Positions 1 to 6,375 of a stretch of DNA of 6,829 bases are shown piece after piece (position 1 is the stretch's first letter; every line of letters begins with the position of its first letter). Made by a program: the position numbers and the translations under genes. The notes beneath the pieces are model-generated. The model did not search any database. It was not told the origin of the DNA and saw nothing but the letters and a program-made list of their open reading frames with translations. This stretch comes from Desulfobacterales bacterium (GTDB taxonomy: Bacteria; Desulfobacterota; DSM-4660; Desulfatiglandales; JALVZP01). The stretch lies in NCBI GenBank assembly GCA_027037575.1, contig JALVZP010000285.1:1-6829 (forward strand), given 5' to 3'.

Positions 1-1
1 G

Positions 2-829
2 AATACATCACTTGAAGAAGTTGTTATGTGCCTTTATACGCATAGAGAAAGGCTTGGTCTTACTACAGGAATAAACACAAAATACATATATCCTACAAGC
101 AGGCTTGTAAGCATGATAACAGGGATTGTTGTTCAGCCAAATAAGGCAATTGTAGGAGCAAATGCATTTGCACATGAGGCAGGAATACATCAGGATGGTC
201 TTCTTAAGCATAAGCTCACATATGAAATAATAGAGCCAGAAGTAATAGGGCTTGATAGGAGCAAGCTTGTTCTTGGAAAGCATTCTGGAAGGCATGCATT
301 TAAGAAGAGGCTTGAAGAGCTGGGATATGATCTCACAGATGAGGAGGTAAATAAGCTGTTTGAAAAATTTAAGGAGCTTGCTGATAAGAAGAAGGAGGTC
401 CAGGATGAGGACATAGAGGCATTGGTTGCAGAGGAGATATTAAGAGGGCCTGAGGTGTATAAGCTGGAATACCTGAATGTAGTGAGTGGGACAGGAACTG
501 TTCCAACAGCAACTGTTAGGTTGAAGATAAGGGATAAAGTTGTTCAGGATGCAGGATTTGGAGTAGGTCCTATAGACGCAACATATAATGTGATTGCAAA
601 GCTTACGGGAACAAAATCTCAGCTTTTGAGATTCTCTGTAAACTCCATTACAGGTGGGATGGATGCACAGGGAGAGGTTACGGTAAGATTGAGGGAAGAT
701 GGAGTGGTTGCACTTGGAAAGGGTGCAGATCCTGATATTATTGTTGCAAGTGCAAAGGCATATATAAATGGGCTAAATAGGCTGGAATATCTGAAATCAC
801 ATCCATCTAAGAAGCCAACAACACCATAA
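2..829 (+). CDS. leuA: 2-isopropylmalate synthase, C-terminal part (5' truncated)
   Basis: LeuA condenses acetyl-CoA with 2-oxoisovalerate to give 2-isopropylmalate, the first committed step of leucine synthesis in the cytoplasm. The reading frame is open from base 2, so the gene enters from the left. It gives about 275 residues, and roughly the first 240 of a usual 510-520 are missing, including most of the catalytic barrel. The first visible residues are NTSLEEVV, the end of the family's conserved G-N-(T/A)-S-LEE stretch. Next comes HEAGIHQDG (roughly visible residues 57-65), a conserved family motif. After a helical linker the C-terminal regulatory domain starts near VSGTGTVPTATV and contains GVGPIDATYNVI, typical of the leucine-binding dimer domain, so feedback inhibition by leucine is likely. 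The following leuC and leuD support LeuA. Citramalate synthase (CimA) has the same architecture and is the main alternative, because the substrate-selecting N-terminal half is not visible. Confidence 0.93.
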   Translation, partial: NTSLEEVVMCLYTHRERLGLTTGINTKYIYPTSRLVSMITGIVVQPNKAIVGANAFAHEAGIHQDGLLKHKLTYEIIEPEVIGLDRSKLVLGKHSGRHAFKKRLEELGYDLTDEEVNKLFEKFKELADKKKEVQDEDIEALVAEEILRGPEVYKLEYLNVVSGTGTVPTATVRLKIRDKVVQDAGFGVGPIDATYNVIAKLTGTKSQLLRFSVNSITGGMDAQGEVTVRLREDGVVALGKGADPDIIVASAKAYINGLNRLEYLKSHPSKKPTTP

Positions 830-833
830 GGAG
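827..833 (+). promoter_or_regulatory. Ribosome binding site of leuC, overlapping the leuA stop
   Basis: TAAGGAG contains the leuA stop codon (TAA) and a strong Shine-Dalgarno core (AAGGAG). It lies 7 nt before the ATG at 841. The alternative in-frame ATG at 847 would be 13 nt away, so the first ATG is preferred. Confidence 0.75.
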
Positions 834-840
834 AAGACTA

Positions 841-2100
841 ATGGGAATGACTATTACTGAAAAGATCCTTGCAATCCATTCAGGAAGGGATAGGGTAAGT
901 CCTGGAGAGATCATTCAAGTAAAGGTAGATCTTGCCCTTGCAAATGATATTACTGCCCCTCTTGCAATAAAGGTATTTGAAGAGCTCGGGAAAAAGGAAG
1001 TCTTTGATAAGGAAAGGATCGTTCTTGTTCCAGATCATTTTGTCCCAAATAAAGATATCCCATCTGCCCAGCAGGTAAAGTTTGTTAGAGATTTTGCAAA
1101 AAGATATGGAATAAAGAACTTCTTTGAGCTTGGAGATGTGGGGATAGAGCATGTGCTTCTTCCTGAAAAAGGACTTATTTCTCCAGGAGATCTGATAATT
1201 GGAGCAGACAGCCACACCTGCACATACGGGGCATTGGGAGCATTTTCTACTGGAGTTGGAAGTACAGATCTTGGAGTAATAATGGCAACAGGAGAAACAT
1301 GGCTAAGGGTTCCAGAGACAATAAAGGTGATCTTTAATGGAAGCCTAAAAAGATGGGTATATGGAAAGGATCTTATACTTTATCTTCTTAAAGAGATAGG
1401 CACAGAGGGAGCAATATATAAGGCGATTGAGTTTGCAGGATCTACAATAAAAGAGCTTTCCATGGCAGACAGATTCACTATGGCAAATATGGCTGTTGAA
1501 TGTGGTGCAAAGAACGGGATATTTGAGCCAGATGAAAAGACAAGGGATTATGTAAAAAAGGCAGGGGCAAAGGAGGGAATATATTTAAGTAGTGACCCAG
1601 ATGCAGAATATGAAAAAGTAATTGAGATAGATGCAAGCAGAATTGATCCTCAGGTTGCATGTCCTCACTCCCCTGACAATGTTGTTTCAGTAAATGAAAT
1701 AGGAAATGTAAAGATTGATCAGGCATTTATTGGATCATGCACAAATGGAAGAATTGAGGATTTGAGGATAGCATCTCAGGTAATAAAGGGGAAAAAGGTG
1801 GCAGATGGAGTAAGGCTAATTGTTATTCCTTCTACTCCAAAGATATATAAGGAGGCAATTGAGGAAGGAATAATAAGCACATTCTTAGATGCTGGGGCAG
1901 TAATTGGTCCACCATGCTGTGGCCCATGTCTTGGAGGACATATGGGAATACTTGCAGAAGGAGAGATTGCAGTATCTACTACAAACAGAAACTTTAAGGG
2001 AAGGATGGGGCATCCTGAAAGCAAGGTATATCTTGCAAATCCTGCTGTAGTTGCAGCATCTGCAATTGCAGGAAGAATCATTTCACCAGAGGAGCTTTAA
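841..2100 (+). CDS. leuC: 3-isopropylmalate dehydratase, large subunit
   Basis: LeuC is the [4Fe-4S] large subunit of isopropylmalate isomerase. With LeuD it converts 2-isopropylmalate to 3-isopropylmalate through a dehydration/rehydration reaction, in the cytoplasm. The product is 419 residues, the short aconitase-superfamily form shared by archaea and many anaerobic bacteria rather than the roughly 466-residue enterobacterial form. The three expected cluster ligands are visible: C300 in GSCTNGR and C360 and C363 in CCGPCLGG. Other family landmarks are GADSHTCTYGALG (121-133) and NRNFKGRMG (382-390). The start MGMTITEKIL matches the family and has a good ribosome binding site. The gene ends 1 nt before the leuD ATG, as expected for two subunits of one enzyme. 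The same subfamily includes homoaconitases and methylthioalkylmalate-type isomerases, but the leuA neighbour makes LeuC the best call. Confidence 0.95.
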   Translation: MGMTITEKILAIHSGRDRVSPGEIIQVKVDLALANDITAPLAIKVFEELGKKEVFDKERIVLVPDHFVPNKDIPSAQQVKFVRDFAKRYGIKNFFELGDVGIEHVLLPEKGLISPGDLIIGADSHTCTYGALGAFSTGVGSTDLGVIMATGETWLRVPETIKVIFNGSLKRWVYGKDLILYLLKEIGTEGAIYKAIEFAGSTIKELSMADRFTMANMAVECGAKNGIFEPDEKTRDYVKKAGAKEGIYLSSDPDAEYEKVIEIDASRIDPQVACPHSPDNVVSVNEIGNVKIDQAFIGSCTNGRIEDLRIASQVIKGKKVADGVRLIVIPSTPKIYKEAIEEGIISTFLDAGAVIGPPCCGPCLGGHMGILAEGEIAVSTTNRNFKGRMGHPESKVYLANPAVVAASAIAGRIISPEEL

Positions 2101-2101
2101 G

Positions 2102-2587
2102 ATGAAGATAGAAGGAAGGGCATGGAGGTTTGGGGATAATATAGATACAGATGTCATAATCCCTGCAAGGTTTCTGAATACATCTGATGAAAAGGAGCTT
2201 GCAAAGGGATGCTTTGCTGATCTAAGACCTGAATTTTCAAAGGAGGCAAAAAAAGGAGATATTATTGTTGCTGGTAAGAATTTTGGTTGTGGTTCTTCAA
2301 GGGAGCATGCACCAGTTGCTATAAAGGCATGTGGAATATCTCTGATTATTGCTAAAAGTTTTGCAAGGATATTTTATAGAAATGCATTTAATATAGGTCT
2401 TCCACTTTTGGAATGTGAGGATGCAGAAAGGATAGAGGAGGGGGATAGACTAAGGGTGGATCTTTTGAAGGGAGAGATAATTAATCTGGATAAGGAAGAG
2501 AAATATTATGCAAGGCCAATTCCTGAATTTATGATGAAAATTATAGAGGCAGGTGGCCTTGTAAACTATGTAAAGTCAAAAAAATAA
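2102..2587 (+). CDS. leuD: 3-isopropylmalate dehydratase, small subunit
   Basis: LeuD is the small, swivelling-domain subunit that completes the active site of isopropylmalate isomerase with LeuC. The 161-residue protein begins MKIEGRAWRFGDNIDTDVI, the usual family start. It carries GCGSSREHA at 62-70, the conserved substrate-binding loop, and SFARIFYRNAFNIGLP at 86-101. Substrate choice in this family depends on a short loop after PAR; here it reads FLNT (24-27), as I recall for many Firmicute-type LeuD proteins. The reading frame extends upstream to a TTG at 2051, but ATG 2102 is chosen because it matches family starts. It also has AGAGGAG (2088-2094) 7 nt upstream, inside the end of leuC. 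The 1-nt gap to leuC indicates translational coupling. Homoaconitase small subunit is a weaker alternative. Confidence 0.94.
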   Translation: MKIEGRAWRFGDNIDTDVIIPARFLNTSDEKELAKGCFADLRPEFSKEAKKGDIIVAGKNFGCGSSREHAPVAIKACGISLIIAKSFARIFYRNAFNIGLPLLECEDAERIEEGDRLRVDLLKGEIINLDKEEKYYARPIPEFMMKIIEAGGLVNYVKSKK

Positions 2588-2588
2588 G

Positions 2589-2598
2589 AAAGGGGGTG
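2589..2598 (+). promoter_or_regulatory. Ribosome binding site of ilvB, containing the GTG start candidate
   Basis: AAAGGGGGTG lies directly after the leuD stop codon (TAA, 2585-2587) and resembles the extended Shine-Dalgarno sequence AAGGAGGTG. The GTG at 2596-2598 lies inside this element and has no good site of its own. The ATT at 2605 is 8 nt downstream of the G-run (2592-2596), which is ordinary spacing. The site therefore favours initiation at 2605 over 2596. Confidence 0.5.
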
Positions 2599-4302
2599 TT
2601 TCCCATTAAACTCACAGGCGCACAAATATTTTTCAAGGTCTTAGAAGAAGAAAAGGTAGAAGTCATATTTGGATATCCAGGAGGAGCAGTCCTGGATATA
2701 TATGATGAGCTCTGCAGACATGAAAATATAAGACATGTGCTTGTAAGGCACGAACAGTCAGCAGTTCATGCAGCAGACGGATATGCAAGGGCATCAGGGA
2801 AGGTAGGAGTATGCCTTGTTACATCCGGGCCAGGTGCAACAAACACAGTAACAGGAATAGCAACTGCATATATGGATTCCATTCCAATTGTTGTTTTTAC
2901 AGGGCAGGTTCCGACAAGGCTTGTTGGAAGTGATGCATTTCAGGAGGTAGATATTGTTGGAATTACAAGATCCTGTACAAAGCACAACTATCTTGTTACA
3001 GATGTAAATGACCTTGCAAGGATAGTAAAAGAGGCATTTTACATAGCAAGGACAGGGAGGCCAGGTCCAGTATTGGTTGATATACCTAAGGACGTGCAGC
3101 AGGCAACAGCAAGGTATGAACCAATAAAGGAAATAAAGCTTAAGTCATATAAGCCTGTTTATAAGCCAAATGTAAAGCAGCTTCAAAGGGCAATATCTTT
3201 AATAAAGAAGTCAAAAAGGCCACTAATCCTTTCTGGTGGTGGAGTAGTTCATGCAAGGGCACATGAGGAGCTCAGGGAATTTGCAGAAAAGATAAAATCT
3301 CCTGTTACATCGACACTTATGGGACTTGGATCCTTTCCACCTGATTCTCCCCTTTGGCTTGGAATGGTAGGAATGCATGGGACATATGCAGCAAATATGG
3401 CAACAGGAGAATGTGATCTTCTCATTGGAATTGGTGTAAGATTTGATGATAGGGTTACTGGAAAGGTAGATACATTTGCTCCAAATGCAAAGATAATTCA
3501 CATAGACATAGATCCAACATCAATTCAGAAGAATGTTCCAGTTACTGTCCCTGTTGTAGGAGATTGTAAGATTACGCTATCTATGCTGAATAAAATGCTT
3601 AATGAAGATGGAATTGATGAGAAGGAGCTTGAACAGATTAGAAAAGATTGGCTTTTCCAGATAGAGGAATGGAAAAAGAGTAAGCCACTTAAGTATGAAC
3701 AGAAGGAAGGAGAGATAAAACCGCAGTATGTAATAGAGACCCTTTATGAGCTTACAAAGGGAGATGCAATAATTGCCACAGAGGTTGGACAGAATCAGAT
3801 GTGGGCTGCTCAGTTTTATAAATTCCACAGGCCAGGTCAGCTTCTTACATCCGGCGGGCTTGGATGTATGGGATATGGATTTCCTGCAGCAATTGGTGCA
3901 AAGGTTGCATGTCCAGAAAAGACAGTTGTAGATATAGCAGGGGATGGAAGTATCCAGATGAATATACAGGAGCTTGCAACAGCCATACAGAACAATATCC
4001 ATGTAAAGGTGATCATACTGAATAATAGCTACTTGGGAATGGTAAGACAGTGGCAAGAGCTATTTTATGAAAGGAGATATGCCTGCACTTATCTTTCTTA
4101 TGCACCAGACTTTGTAAAGCTTGCAGATGCATATGGAGCTGTTGGATTGAGGGTAGAGAAACCTGAGGAGGTCAGACCTGTCCTTGAGAAGGCACTTTCT
4201 ATCCCGAATGTGGTATTTGTGGATGTCAGGATACCACCAGAAGAAAATGTATATCCTATGGTTCCTGCAGGATCTCCAATAACAGAGATGATATTAGTAT
4301 AA
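2596..4302 (+). CDS. ilvB: Acetolactate synthase, large (catalytic) subunit
   Basis: IlvB is the ThDP- and FAD-dependent acetohydroxyacid synthase subunit. It joins two pyruvates to 2-acetolactate (valine/leucine branch) or pyruvate and 2-oxobutyrate to 2-aceto-2-hydroxybutyrate (isoleucine branch). With the GTG start it has 568 residues, the normal length. The N-terminal pyrimidine-binding domain has GYPGGAVLDIYDEL (26-39) and the catalytic glutamate E53 in RHEQSA. The middle domain has RFDDRVTGK (282-290), a conserved AHAS segment in the FAD-binding region. The C-terminal domain has the ThDP/Mg motif from GDGS (449-452) to NN (476-477). Anabolic AHAS is favoured over catabolic AlsS because these AHAS motifs are present and the small-subunit gene ilvN follows. 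The start is uncertain: GTG 2596 is the conventional choice, but ATT 2605 aligns with the usual family N-terminus (MKLTGA; here IKLTGA) and fits the ribosome binding site better, giving 565 residues. Confidence 0.96.
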   Translation: MFPIKLTGAQIFFKVLEEEKVEVIFGYPGGAVLDIYDELCRHENIRHVLVRHEQSAVHAADGYARASGKVGVCLVTSGPGATNTVTGIATAYMDSIPIVVFTGQVPTRLVGSDAFQEVDIVGITRSCTKHNYLVTDVNDLARIVKEAFYIARTGRPGPVLVDIPKDVQQATARYEPIKEIKLKSYKPVYKPNVKQLQRAISLIKKSKRPLILSGGGVVHARAHEELREFAEKIKSPVTSTLMGLGSFPPDSPLWLGMVGMHGTYAANMATGECDLLIGIGVRFDDRVTGKVDTFAPNAKIIHIDIDPTSIQKNVPVTVPVVGDCKITLSMLNKMLNEDGIDEKELEQIRKDWLFQIEEWKKSKPLKYEQKEGEIKPQYVIETLYELTKGDAIIATEVGQNQMWAAQFYKFHRPGQLLTSGGLGCMGYGFPAAIGAKVACPEKTVVDIAGDGSIQMNIQELATAIQNNIHVKVIILNNSYLGMVRQWQELFYERRYACTYLSYAPDFVKLADAYGAVGLRVEKPEEVRPVLEKALSIPNVVFVDVRIPPEENVYPMVPAGSPITEMILV

Positions 4303-4323
4303 AATCGTGAGGGAGTAGAAGAT

Positions 4324-4830
4324 ATGGCAAAAGAAAGAAATGAAAAAGAACAAAAACATATATTCTCTCTTCTTGTAGAAAACCAGCCTGGAGTCCTTGC
4401 TCGCATAGCTGGTCTATTTTCTGCAAGGGGCTACAATATAGAAAGCCTTTGTGTTGCTCCTACTGTAGATCCAGAAATATCCAGGGTTAGCCTTGTTACT
4501 ACAGGAGATGAATTTATACTGGAGCAGATAAAGAAGCAACTAAACAAGCTAATAAATGTAGTAAAGGTCTATGATTATACTCAAATTCCATATGTCCAGA
4601 GGGATCTGGCACTTGTCAAAGTAAGAGCAAAGCCAGAACATAGGGCAGAGATACTCAGGATAGTTGATATATTCAGAAGCAGGGTTGTAGATGTAAGCCC
4701 TGATTACTACACAGTAGAAATTACAGGAGATGAGGATAAGATAGAGGCATTCTTAAAACTTCTCAGACCTATGGGAATAAAGGAGATTGCAAGAACAGGT
4801 CCTGTAGCGCTTGCAAGAGAATTGGTTTGA
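4324..4830 (+). CDS. ilvN: Acetolactate synthase, small (regulatory) subunit
   Basis: This is the regulatory partner of IlvB, also called IlvH in some species. It raises catalytic activity and confers feedback inhibition by valine. The 168-residue length is typical. An N-terminal ACT domain spans about 12-86 and includes VENQPGVLARIAGLFSARGY (18-37) followed by NIESL. N20, G23 and N38 match E. coli IlvH N11, G14 and N29 as I recall them, residues tied to valine binding, so valine sensitivity is predicted. The C-terminal ALS small-subunit domain spans about 88-160 and includes RDLALVKVRA and VVDVSPDYYTVEITG. Compared with IlvH there is an N-terminal extension of about 9 charged residues. ATG 4324 has GGGAG (4311-4315) 8 nt upstream. 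The gene lies 21 nt after ilvB, and its stop codon overlaps the tmk start. It contains the only CGN arginine codon I found in the window (CGC at 4402, R27). Confidence 0.95.
   Translation: MAKERNEKEQKHIFSLLVENQPGVLARIAGLFSARGYNIESLCVAPTVDPEISRVSLVTTGDEFILEQIKKQLNKLINVVKVYDYTQIPYVQRDLALVKVRAKPEHRAEILRIVDIFRSRVVDVSPDYYTVEITGDEDKIEAFLKLLRPMGIKEIARTGPVALARELV
4815..4829 (+). promoter_or_regulatory. Weak ribosome binding site and TTG start of tmk
   Basis: AAGAGA (4815-4820) is the only Shine-Dalgarno-like run before the TTG at 4827 and is weak, with 6-nt spacing. The TTG shares TTGA with the ilvN stop. Initiation probably depends on ribosomes terminating ilvN. No in-frame ATG lies nearby, and the sequence after the TTG (KPLFITFEGIDG) is the conserved family N-terminus. 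Confidence 0.55.
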
Positions 4831-5450
4831 AGCCTCTCTTTATTACATTTGAAGGAATAGATGGGTGTGGAAAGTCCACACAGGCTAAAAGACTGTATAA
4901 TTATTTGAAAAACCTAAATATCCAGGTTATTCTTACATTCGAGCCTGGTGGGACAGATATTGGAAAATTCATAAGAAAAATTCTTCTTGATTCCAAGAAT
5001 ACCCATATAGATAAATTAACAGAGCTTTTTCTATACATGGCAGACAGAAGCCAGCATATAAAGGAGATCATAGAACCCTCCTTAAGAAGAGGAATTTGGG
5101 TAATAAGTGATAGATTTTATGATGCAACACTGGCATATCAGGGATTTGGGAGAGGAATAGATATAGGACTTATACAGATGCTAAATAAGAAGATCTGTGG
5201 AGGCTTAGAGCCAGATATTACATTCCTTTTAGATTGTCCAGTAAAGGTTGCAATAGAAAGGAGAGGAGAGGAGGACAGGCTTGAAAAAGAGGATATAGAT
5301 TTTCATAAAAGGGTAAGAGAGGGATATCTTTCTTTGGCAAAAAGAGAAAAGAGATTTGTTGTTTTAGATGCAACAAAAAAAATTGAAGAGATTGAAAAGG
5401 AGATAATTAAAAAAATAAAAGGATTAATTAACAGAAAGGACCTGAAGTAG
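4827..5450 (+). CDS. tmk: Thymidylate kinase (dTMP kinase)
   Basis: Tmk phosphorylates dTMP to dTDP with ATP, an essential step of dTTP supply in the cytoplasm. The 207-residue product has the normal length. The Walker A P-loop is FEGIDGCGKST (8-18). The segment with E39-P40-G41-G42 corresponds to the family's conserved nucleotide-binding EPGGT motif. MADRSQHI (71-78) and SDRFYDATLAYQGFGRG (94-110, with the D95-R96 pair) are typical dTMP-site motifs. The LID region around ERRGEEDRLEKED (144-156) contains arginines while the P-loop X positions lack one, which resembles the E. coli-type enzyme. The TTG start overlaps the ilvN stop by 4 nt (TTGA), so translation is probably coupled to the branched-chain block. 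That is a less usual neighbourhood for tmk, which often sits beside holB-type or DNA replication genes. The function is clear; only the start codon needs care. Confidence 0.95.
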   Translation: MKPLFITFEGIDGCGKSTQAKRLYNYLKNLNIQVILTFEPGGTDIGKFIRKILLDSKNTHIDKLTELFLYMADRSQHIKEIIEPSLRRGIWVISDRFYDATLAYQGFGRGIDIGLIQMLNKKICGGLEPDITFLLDCPVKVAIERRGEEDRLEKEDIDFHKRVREGYLSLAKREKRFVVLDATKKIEEIEKEIIKKIKGLINRKDLK

Positions 5451-5523
5451 ACTAAAAAAGTGCAAACTGTCTTCACTGAAATTACAGCCAAATAAAAGAG
5501 TTCAATGGTAATAAGAGGTGATT
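5451..5523 (+). other. 73-nt intergenic gap between tmk and the Yip1-like gene
   Basis: This is the longest non-coding stretch in the window and is A-rich. Only short inverted pairs are visible, such as AGTG (5459-5462) with CACT (5474-5477) and CTGT (5467-5470) with ACAG (5484-5487). Neither has a G+C-rich stem followed by a T-run, so no terminator is called. I do not see a convincing -35/-10 pair. It could hold a weak internal promoter or simply be spacer. Its 3' end carries the ribosome binding site of the next gene. Confidence 0.4.
5513..5521 (+). promoter_or_regulatory. Ribosome binding site of the Yip1-like gene
   Basis: AAGAGGTGA closely matches the extended Shine-Dalgarno sequence (AAGGAGGTGA) with one base missing. 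It ends just before the ATG at 5524. A GTG at 5518 is in frame but lies within this element, so ATG 5524 is the chosen start. Confidence 0.7.
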
Positions 5524-6375
5524 ATGAAAGAAGAGAGAAAGGATAGACCTGATTGCTTTGGCATATTAGATGAGGTCTTCCCAATGGGAGAGGAAGGGAT
5601 AAGGGAAGTAAGGGAAAGATGTATAGATTGCCCATTTAGGATAGAATGCCTAAGGGAGGCAATCCAGACAGAAGAAGGGCTTAAGATGAGGGAAGAGATG
5701 ATGGAAAGGATGCCTGTAAGGGGTGTTGGTGACTGGGTGAGAAGATGGTCTGAGAAAAAGATGCTTTACAGGATGAGGAAAAAGGAAGAAGCCTCTTGGA
5801 AGGCACTGTGGAGTGAGTTTAAAAGTGTCCTCTTTTCTCCAAGTAGCTTCTTTTCAGAGCTTTCTGAAATAAACTTAAGGGATGCATTCACATTTGGCCT
5901 TATTACTGGATCTATTGGATCTATGTTTTCCCTCTTTTGGAAGATCCTCCTCTTAGAGGAAAAATTCCCCTCCATAGCAAAAAATATACAAAACTACATT
6001 GGATCAACTGACCTGATGCTATTCATCTCCTTTTTACTAATACCAATCTTTGTAATAGCAGGAATCCTCTTCTATTCGGTCCTCCTCCATATATGCCTTT
6101 CCATATTTGGCGCCTCAAAGAGGGGATTTTCTGGAACATTCTTCGTCATATGCTATTCCCAGGCAGCAGAGGTCTTATCCTTTTTACCAATGCTTGGAGG
6201 CATTATAGGATCTATCCTCCAGGTATATATACAACTTGTGGGGCTAAAGAAGATTCATGAGACAAGCTATTTTAGGGTTATCATCTCCTTTATCTTCCCG
6301 TTGGCATTCTTTATCCTGTCAATGATAGGAGCTATGCACATCTTCCAGAACATTATCTCAGGTATGATGAGATGA
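5524..6375 (+). CDS. Yip1-like membrane protein with N-terminal WhiB-like Cys4 motif
   Basis: The function is unknown. The 283-residue protein has two parts. Residues 1-100 are soluble, charged and lack a signal peptide. They contain C11-x21-C33-x2-C36-x5-C42, with the segment CIDCPFRIECLREAI (33-47) and VFPMGEEG (18-25) between the first two cysteines. This spacing and wording resemble the iron-sulfur-binding part of WhiB-family proteins; a zinc site is the alternative. A basic stretch (72-88) follows. Residues 100-283 look like a Yip1 domain: the lead-in SVLFSPSSFFSEL (101-113), then hydrophobic segments at about 121-144, 164-190, 204-221, 223-241 and 250-275, suggesting five membrane spans with the N-terminus in the cytoplasm. 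Bacterial Yip1-type proteins often carry N-terminal zinc ribbons, so a metal-binding head is plausible. The gene overlaps the downstream helicase by 4 nt. The Yip1 assignment is by pattern only. Confidence 0.75.
   Translation: MKEERKDRPDCFGILDEVFPMGEEGIREVRERCIDCPFRIECLREAIQTEEGLKMREEMMERMPVRGVGDWVRRWSEKKMLYRMRKKEEASWKALWSEFKSVLFSPSSFFSELSEINLRDAFTFGLITGSIGSMFSLFWKILLLEEKFPSIAKNIQNYIGSTDLMLFISFLLIPIFVIAGILFYSVLLHICLSIFGASKRGFSGTFFVICYSQAAEVLSFLPMLGGIIGSILQVYIQLVGLKKIHETSYFRVIISFIFPLAFFILSMIGAMHIFQNIISGMMR

Noticed and set aside
2051..2101. Upstream in-frame TTG start for leuD at 2051
   Set aside because: It would add 17 non-conserved residues overlapping leuC. ATG 2102 has a strong ribosome binding site and matches the family N-terminus.
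3577..4056. Antisense open frame of 159 codons inside ilvB
   Set aside because: It lies wholly opposite strongly conserved ilvB sequence. Its protein is rich in Cys, Tyr, Leu and Ile, as expected for the complement of this codon usage, and it shows no recognisable motif. The other minus-strand frames (for example 880-1215, 1776-2081 and 3223-3501) are rejected on the same grounds.
5451..5500. Possible rho-independent terminator after tmk
   Set aside because: Only 4-bp stems with long loops are present and no T-run follows, so the signal is too weak.
5930..6340. Local switch to a pyrimidine-rich + strand with many CTC, ATC and TTC codons, suggestive of transferred DNA or a reverse-strand gene
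   Set aside because: The stretch encodes the membrane spans, whose Leu, Ile, Phe and Ser codons are pyrimidine-rich. CpG scarcity and AGA/AGG use match the neighbours, and no credible reverse gene is present.
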